Translations under genes and position numbers: made by a program
The notes under the pieces: model-generated
Told to the model about the DNA's origin: nothing
Databases searched by the model: none
Seen by the model: only the letters and a program-made list of their open reading frames with translations
Source: Polynucleobacter sp. 31A-FELB
Lineage (GTDB): Bacteria; Pseudomonadota; Gammaproteobacteria; Burkholderiales; Burkholderiaceae
Direction: 5' to 3'
Length of the DNA: 64,000 nucleotides
Assembly: GCF_018882405.1 (NCBI RefSeq)
Contig: NZ_JACVOO010000002.1
Span: forward strand, 1-64,000
Shown: positions 58,728-64,000 of the stretch, piece after piece
Position numbering within the stretch: position 1 is the first letter of the stretch
Layout: every line of letters starts with the position of its first letter

Positions 58728-59549
58728 GTGAACTTGAGTTCAAACCTACAACCTCAGCAAAATAAAGCAGTTTTAGTGACCGGCGCTGCCAAGCGTCTTG
58801 GCCGAGAAATTGCCTTGGAATTTGCTCGTCAGGGCTGGGATATTGCGATTCATTATGGCAAGTCTGCCGCAGATGCCCAGGCTACCGTTGCGGAAATCCA
58901 GGGCTTAGGGCGTAAGGCCGTGGCATTTAAGGCTGATCTCGCTAGCGAAGTAGAAATTCATTCTCTGTTTGCCGCAGTTGTTGCTGAGTTTCAAGACCTC
59001 GAGTGTCTCGTGAATAGCGCTTCAATCTTTGAATATGATCGCGCTAATTCAGACACCCCGCTCAGCGGTAAAAGTTTGCAAGACCACATGCAAGTCAATT
59101 TGGCTGCACCTATCTTGCTGTCTCAATTAATGTTTGACTATCAAAAGAGCCAGACAAAGAAAGCAAGCGAGAGTAATTTATCAATTCCCTCGGTAATTCA
59201 GCTGCTCGATCAAAAATTGATTAATCTCAATCCAGATTATTTGTCTTACACATTATCTAAAGCTGCACTACTCACTTCAGTTGAGGTGTTAGCAGTAGAT
59301 TTTGCTCCGCACTTACGGGTGATTGGTTTGGCTCCCGGTATTACGCTGACTTCAGGCGATCAAACTGAATCAGGTTTTACTAAGGCGCATCAGATGACGC
59401 CATTGGGTAAGTCATCAACACCAAGTGATATTGCAAAAGCAGCCGTATTTTTAGCAAGCTCAAATGCGATCACTGGCACCACCTTATATGTGGATGGCGG
59501 ACAACATCTATTGCCATCATCACGCGATGTGATGTTTAAAACAAACTAA
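58728..59549 (+). CDS. Short-chain dehydrogenase, pteridine-reductase-like (FolM)
   Basis: The 273-residue protein has VLVTGAAKRLGREIALEFAR and SYTLSKAALLTSVEVLA (YxxxK catalytic pair). The next gene is dihydroneopterin aldolase, supporting a pterin role. The start GTG at 58728 is uncertain. Confidence 0.85.
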   Translation: MNLSSNLQPQQNKAVLVTGAAKRLGREIALEFARQGWDIAIHYGKSAADAQATVAEIQGLGRKAVAFKADLASEVEIHSLFAAVVAEFQDLECLVNSASIFEYDRANSDTPLSGKSLQDHMQVNLAAPILLSQLMFDYQKSQTKKASESNLSIPSVIQLLDQKLINLNPDYLSYTLSKAALLTSVEVLAVDFAPHLRVIGLAPGITLTSGDQTESGFTKAHQMTPLGKSSTPSDIAKAAVFLASSNAITGTTLYVDGGQHLLPSSRDVMFKTN

Positions 59550-59563
59550 AAGTTAAAAAATTT

Positions 59564-59959
59564 ATGCACGCTATTCTTTCTCATCCCGCTTTAGTTGATT
59601 GCCGTCGCTTATTTCTGCGTGACTATGAAATCTATATCAATATCGGTGTGCATGATTTTGAGAAGAAGGCTGAGCAGCGCGTCATTCTCAATGTTGATCT
59701 CTACATTCCTTTGAATATGAACACTCCTTCTAAAGACTTGTTGGAAGAGGTTGTGGATTACGACTTCATGCGTGAAACCATTAAGGCACGGTCTTCCCAG
59801 GGTCATATCCACTTACAGGAAACCTTCTGCGACGACATCGTGACTGCGATGCTCTTGCATCCGAAGGTCATTGCGGCTCGCGTTAGTACAGCTAAGCCTG
59901 ATGTCTATCCAGATTGCCACTCTGTTGGCGTTGAAGTATTTCGGATTAAGCAGGCTTAA
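59564..59959 (+). CDS. folB: Dihydroneopterin aldolase-family protein
   Basis: The 131-residue protein has the FolB pattern [20 protein letters not shown], followed by [14 protein letters not shown] and [10 protein letters not shown]. Makes the pterin intermediate of folate. Fifteen bases downstream of the pteridine reductase-like gene. Confidence 0.85.
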   Translation: MHAILSHPALVDCRRLFLRDYEIYINIGVHDFEKKAEQRVILNVDLYIPLNMNTPSKDLLEEVVDYDFMRETIKARSSQGHIHLQETFCDDIVTAMLLHPKVIAARVSTAKPDVYPDCHSVGVEVFRIKQA

Positions 59960-59988
59960 AGAGAAATTTCGGAAAAGATTTAGTAGCC

Positions 59989-60897
59989 ATGAGTGATATT
60001 CGTAAAGTCGTCTTCGAAGAAAACAAGCTTGAGAAAAAGCTCTGCCGTTTAGTTGGCCAAGCAATTGGTGACTTTGGCATGATCGAAGATGGTGACAAAG
60101 TAATGGTTTGTCTATCGGGTGGTAAAGATAGTTATGCCATGCTCGATATTCTATTGAAGTTGCGCGAGCGTGCCCCAATTGATTTTGAAATTGTTGCTGT
60201 CAATTTGGATCAAAAGCAACCAGGATTCCCAGCAGAGATTTTGCCGAACTATTTAAAAGCTTTGGGTGTTCAGTACCACATTGAAAACCAAGATACCTAT
60301 AGCATTGTCAAGCGTGTCGTTCCAGAAGGAAAAACGACTTGTGGTCTTTGCTCTCGATTGCGTCGTGGCATTTTGTATCGTGTTGCAGATGAGTTGGGTG
60401 CTACCAAGATTGCTTTAGGTCATCATCGTGATGACATCTTAGAAACATTGATGTTGAATATGTTCTTTGCTGGCAAGCTCAAGGGTATGCCGCCAAAGTT
60501 GCGATCTGATGATGGCAAGCATATTGTCATTCGTCCCCTCGCATATGTTCCTGAAAAGTTACTTGAACGTTACGCAGTAGATATGAACTTCCCAATTATT
60601 CCGTGCAATCTCTGTGGCAGTCAGCCCAATCTCCAGCGCGGTGCCATGAAAGAGATGCTGCGCGAGTGGGAGAAAAAGCACCCAGGGCGTGTCGAGAATC
60701 TATTTCGCTCAATGCACCATATCGTGCCATCCCATTTAATGGATGGAGAGGCCTTTGATTTCAAGAATCTCGAGATTTCTACAGAGCTGTCGGGTATTGC
60801 TGCCAGATCGGCTGGTGACAAAGCGATTGATGAGACAGAAATCGATGAAATAGCCTGCGGAACGCTGATTCAGGGGTCTTATAATCCCTCTTTATGA
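59989..60897 (+). CDS. ttcA: tRNA 2-thiocytidine synthase TtcA
   Basis: A 302-residue PP-loop ATPase with [16 protein letters not shown] and two CxxC pairs ([23 protein letters not shown]) for the iron-sulfur cluster. Thiolates C32 in tRNA. Overlaps glmU by 4 bases. Confidence 0.96.
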   Translation: MSDIRKVVFEENKLEKKLCRLVGQAIGDFGMIEDGDKVMVCLSGGKDSYAMLDILLKLRERAPIDFEIVAVNLDQKQPGFPAEILPNYLKALGVQYHIENQDTYSIVKRVVPEGKTTCGLCSRLRRGILYRVADELGATKIALGHHRDDILETLMLNMFFAGKLKGMPPKLRSDDGKHIVIRPLAYVPEKLLERYAVDMNFPIIPCNLCGSQPNLQRGAMKEMLREWEKKHPGRVENLFRSMHHIVPSHLMDGEAFDFKNLEISTELSGIAARSAGDKAIDETEIDEIACGTLIQGSYNPSL

Positions 60898-62369
60898 ACA
60901 TCGTTATTTTGGCTGCTGGGCAGGGAAAGCGGATGAAGTCCGCATTACCCAAGGTTCTCCAAACCTTGGCCGGGAAACCCCTTCTCCAGCACGTTCTCAA
61001 TACCGCTCTAGATCTACAAGGCAAGAGCGCTAAAACTGGCCCCATCGTTGTTGTTGGTCACGGCGCAGCCGATGTTAAAGAGTTTCTTCAAGCAGTCGGC
61101 GAGCAAGATTCTCGCTTCGGCAAAGTGGGCACTGCACTGCAGGCCGAGCAAAAAGGAACAGGACACGCTTTATTACAAGCACTGCCTAAGCTAGATGTAA
61201 ATGAACCTACTTTGGTTCTCTATGGTGATGTGCCACTTACAAGTAAAAAGACGCTCTCTAAATTAGCTAAATTGGCTGATGGTGTGCGTGGTCAAGATTC
61301 TGCATTAGCACTTCTGACTCAAAATCTCAGCAATCCAACGGGCTATGGTCGTATCGTGCGAGATATCGACGGCTCTGTAAAGGAGATTGTTGAAGAAAAA
61401 GATGCATCGCCAGAGCAAAAGCGTATTCAAGAAATCAATACCGGCATCATGGTTCTACCAACCAATTCACTCAAGAAATGGTTGAAGTCTTTGCGAGCGA
61501 GCAATGCCCAGGGTGAATACTATTTAACTGATGTCATCGCGATGGCGGTTAAAGATGGTGTGCCCATTCGCACTGCGCAAGCTGATGCTGAATATGAAAC
61601 TGTTGGCGTTAACAGTCGCGATCAGTTGGCTGCTTTAGAGCGCGTGCATCAATTAAACCAAGCAAACGTACTAATGGATGCCGGTGTTTCATTGGCTGAT
61701 CCAGCACGCATTGATATTCGCGGAACGTTGGAGTGCGGTACCGATGTCTTTATTGATGTGGGTTGTGTATTTGAAGGTTGCGTAACTTTAGCTGCGGGCA
61801 CAAAAGTTGGCCCGTACTGCATCATTCGCAATAGCGTGATTGGTAAGAATGTCACTATTCACCCATACAGCCATATTGACGGTGCAAAAGTTGGCGCAAG
61901 TTCGCTGATTGGGCCTTATGCTCGCTTACGCCCAGGTGCTGACTTGGCGAATGATGTGCACATTGGTAATTTTGTAGAAGTGAAGAACAGCAAGATTGCC
62001 GCCAATAGCAAAGCTAATCACTTAGCTTACGTTGGCGATTCCATTGTGGGCTCTAGAGTCAATATCGGTGCAGGTACGATTACTTGTAACTACGATGGTG
62101 TGAATAAGCACCAAACCATTATTGAAGATGATGTCTTCATTGGTTCGGACACTCAGTTGGTTGCCCCAGTGCGTGTTGGTCGTGGCGCCACATTGGGTGC
62201 AGGCACGACTCTGACTAAAGATGCGCCCCCTAATCAACTTACCGTGTCGCGCGCTAAGCAAATCTCTTTACAGTGGCAACGCCCAGTAAAGAAGGAAAAG
62301 AAAGTGGCAGATAAGAAGGTAGCAATAAAGAAAGTAGCTGCTAAAAAATCCGTGAAGGCTAAAAAATAA
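60894..62369 (+). CDS. glmU: Bifunctional GlmU with a lysine-rich C-terminal tail
   Basis: A 491-residue protein. N-terminal uridyltransferase ([20 protein letters not shown]), C-terminal left-handed beta-helix acetyltransferase ([26 protein letters not shown]-type hexapeptides). After the helix about 30 extra residues follow, rich in Lys ([20 protein letters not shown]). E. coli GlmU is 456. Makes UDP-GlcNAc. Its stop overlaps the glmS start (TAATG). Confidence 0.95.
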   Translation: MNIVILAAGQGKRMKSALPKVLQTLAGKPLLQHVLNTALDLQGKSAKTGPIVVVGHGAADVKEFLQAVGEQDSRFGKVGTALQAEQKGTGHALLQALPKLDVNEPTLVLYGDVPLTSKKTLSKLAKLADGVRGQDSALALLTQNLSNPTGYGRIVRDIDGSVKEIVEEKDASPEQKRIQEINTGIMVLPTNSLKKWLKSLRASNAQGEYYLTDVIAMAVKDGVPIRTAQADAEYETVGVNSRDQLAALERVHQLNQANVLMDAGVSLADPARIDIRGTLECGTDVFIDVGCVFEGCVTLAAGTKVGPYCIIRNSVIGKNVTIHPYSHIDGAKVGASSLIGPYARLRPGADLANDVHIGNFVEVKNSKIAANSKANHLAYVGDSIVGSRVNIGAGTITCNYDGVNKHQTIIEDDVFIGSDTQLVAPVRVGRGATLGAGTTLTKDAPPNQLTVSRAKQISLQWQRPVKKEKKVADKKVAIKKVAAKKSVKAKK

Positions 62370-64000
62370 TGTGCGGAATCGTTGGCGCAGCATCGCGTAA
62401 GAATATTGTTGAGGTATTGATCGAAGGCCTGCGTCGCCTTGAGTACCGTGGATATGATTCCTGTGGTTTTGCCGTAATTAATGGTGATGATGCCAAGCAC
62501 CCCATTGAACGTGCTCGCACGACAGCCCGTGTTTCCGAGTTAGCGGAGCAGGGGAAAGATTTTCATGGCACTTTAGGTATTGCGCATACCCGCTGGGCAA
62601 CGCACGGCAAGCCTGATACACAAAATGCACACCCCCATATTTCTGGTGGATTAATCGCTGTGGTGCATAACGGCATTATTGAAAATTACGAGTCACTGCG
62701 CACCGAGCTGAAATCTGCTGGCTACGTATTTACTTCAGAAACAGATACTGAAGTGATTGCGCATTTAATTCATCAAGCTTATGTAGCAAGCGAGCAGGTT
62801 GATTTAGTTGCTTCAGTGCGATCTGTATTGCCGCGCTTACATGGTGCCTATGCGATCGGTGTGATTGCGCAAGATCGTCCAGATATTTTGGTCGGTGCAC
62901 GCGTTGGATCGCCCTTGGTTGTAGCGCTTGGCGAGAATGAAAATTTCCTTGCTTCTGATGCACTGGCTTTGGCCGGTCGCGCACATTCAATGATGTATCT
63001 CGAAGAAGGTGATGTTGCTATTCTTAAGGCGGATAGCGTTGAGATCATTGATCAGTTAGGTAAGACAGCGCAGCGTGAGCAAAAATCAATGCCAGCTCAA
63101 GCTGACTCCGTAGATCTAGGTCCTTATCAGCACTACATGCAGAAAGAGATCTTTGAGCAACCAAGAGCAATTAGCGACACGCTTGCCAATATTGCTAGCT
63201 TTGGTCCAGAACTCTTTAATGCAAATCCTGAGCAATGGAAAAAGTTTGATCAAATTTTGATATTGGCTTGCGGCACTAGTTACTACTCCGCTTGCGTTGC
63301 TAAATACTGGTTAGAAGATTTAGCAGGCATACCGACGCAGGTAGAGATTGCTAGTGAGTATCGTTATCGCACAACTGTTCCTAACCCGAATACATTAATT
63401 GTGGTGGTCTCCCAGTCTGGTGAGACTGCGGATACTTTGGCGGCCTTACGTCATGCCCAGGCTTTAGGACATCAATACACGTTGGCAATTTGTAACGTTG
63501 CAAGTAGCGCCATGGTTCGCGAAACGAATTGGAATTTCTTAACCAAGGCTGGCACTGAGATTGGCGTGGCCTCTACTAAAGCCTTCACTACTCAATTGGT
63601 TGCCCTATATCTGTTAGCTGTTTCATTGGCTAAGCGTGCTGGCAAAGTAAGTCCTGAGCGAGAGAAAGAGCTCTTGCGTGACTTGCGCCATTTGCCAAAA
63701 GCTTTGCATGCAGTGTTAGCGCTTGAGCCGCAGATCATGGCTTGGAGCACTGCATTTGCTAAATGTGAAAATGCTTTGTTCTTGGGTCGTGGCATGCATT
63801 ACCCAATTGCCCTTGAAGGTGCGCTCAAGTTAAAAGAGATTTCTTATATTCATGCTGAAGCTTATCCAGCGGGCGAGTTAAAGCACGGACCATTAGCCCT
63901 GGTTACTGAAAAGATGCCAGTGGTAACAGTAGCCCCAAAAGATGACTTGCTGGAAAAGCTCAAATCCAATATGCAGGAAGTCAAAGCCCGTGGCGGTAAG
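62369..64000 (+). CDS. glmS: Glutamine-fructose-6-phosphate aminotransferase, 5' part
   Basis: The first 544 codons are present and the frame is open at the window end (about 610 expected). N-terminal nucleophile Cys in [20 protein letters not shown], the HTRWATHG motif, then two SIS domains ([44 protein letters not shown]). It produces glucosamine-6-phosphate for the preceding GlmU pathway. Confidence 0.95.
   Translation, partial: MCGIVGAASRKNIVEVLIEGLRRLEYRGYDSCGFAVINGDDAKHPIERARTTARVSELAEQGKDFHGTLGIAHTRWATHGKPDTQNAHPHISGGLIAVVHNGIIENYESLRTELKSAGYVFTSETDTEVIAHLIHQAYVASEQVDLVASVRSVLPRLHGAYAIGVIAQDRPDILVGARVGSPLVVALGENENFLASDALALAGRAHSMMYLEEGDVAILKADSVEIIDQLGKTAQREQKSMPAQADSVDLGPYQHYMQKEIFEQPRAISDTLANIASFGPELFNANPEQWKKFDQILILACGTSYYSACVAKYWLEDLAGIPTQVEIASEYRYRTTVPNPNTLIVVVSQSGETADTLAALRHAQALGHQYTLAICNVASSAMVRETNWNFLTKAGTEIGVASTKAFTTQLVALYLLAVSLAKRAGKVSPEREKELLRDLRHLPKALHAVLALEPQIMAWSTAFAKCENALFLGRGMHYPIALEGALKLKEISYIHAEAYPAGELKHGPLALVTEKMPVVTVAPKDDLLEKLKSNMQEVKARGGK

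Overview
The window reads as chromosomal DNA of a small-genome freshwater betaproteobacterium, most likely Polynucleobacter or a close relative in the Burkholderiaceae. The basis is moderate GC, the gene set (gatCAB beside mreBCD-mrdA-rodA, argB-slmA-metX-metW, metK-ahcY-metF, phasin, a DksA that lacks most zinc-finger cysteines), and the SAH, SAM-II-like and glycine riboswitches. No species-level marker is present, so the genus is an inference.

Region 1 (1 to about 7 kb) is accessory DNA. It opens with an IS3-family element that cut the 5' part off an unknown gene. A mosaic follows: gdhA, an HMA/CDF cation transporter, a KefB/YbaL-type antiporter, a GNAT acetyltransferase, a 50-residue lipoprotein, a tautomerase and a haloacid dehalogenase. 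Between and at the ends of these genes lie at least six same-strand copies of a tRNA 3' end (T arm, acceptor strand and CCA), five of them followed by one of two intrinsic terminators, plus seven copies of a short palindrome, GTCGTTTTAAACGAC and variants. Three plus-strand genes end exactly at a tRNA tail. This cassette-like layout is the most unusual part of the window, and I saw neither repeat in the remaining 57 kb.

Region 2 (7 to 20 kb) carries stress and envelope genes: YoaK, KatG, a BLUF blue-light receptor with all key residues, an exported SRPBCC protein, a TauE-type exporter, a peroxiredoxin, PagP, a phasin and PanD. A tandem glycine riboswitch precedes only a 65-codon gene of unknown function. 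Small proteins, a phosphatase and a MOSC protein follow.

Region 3 (19 to 26.7 kb, mostly minus strand) is a compact run reading carbonic anhydrase, LpxL-type acyltransferase, metallophosphoesterase, Ser/Thr kinase fused to a USP domain, RluF-type pseudouridine synthase and prfC. prfC has no ATG, GTG or TTG upstream of its P-loop. lpxO lies beyond it.

Region 4 (26.8 to 64 kb) is housekeeping: HU; the cell-shape operon mreBCD-mrdA-rodA facing gatCAB; DUF484-xerC; a His-rich COG0523 GTPase and dksA; argB-slmA-metX-metW-ampG; xthA; pyrE; dapF with two more LpxL-type acyltransferases; metK under a SAM-II-like element and ahcY under an SAH riboswitch, then metF; folate, murein and tRNA genes (fau, slt, cca, folM, folB, ttcA); and glmU-glmS, with glmS cut by the window end. 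metX/metW, metK, ahcY and metF together cover methionine synthesis and the SAM cycle.
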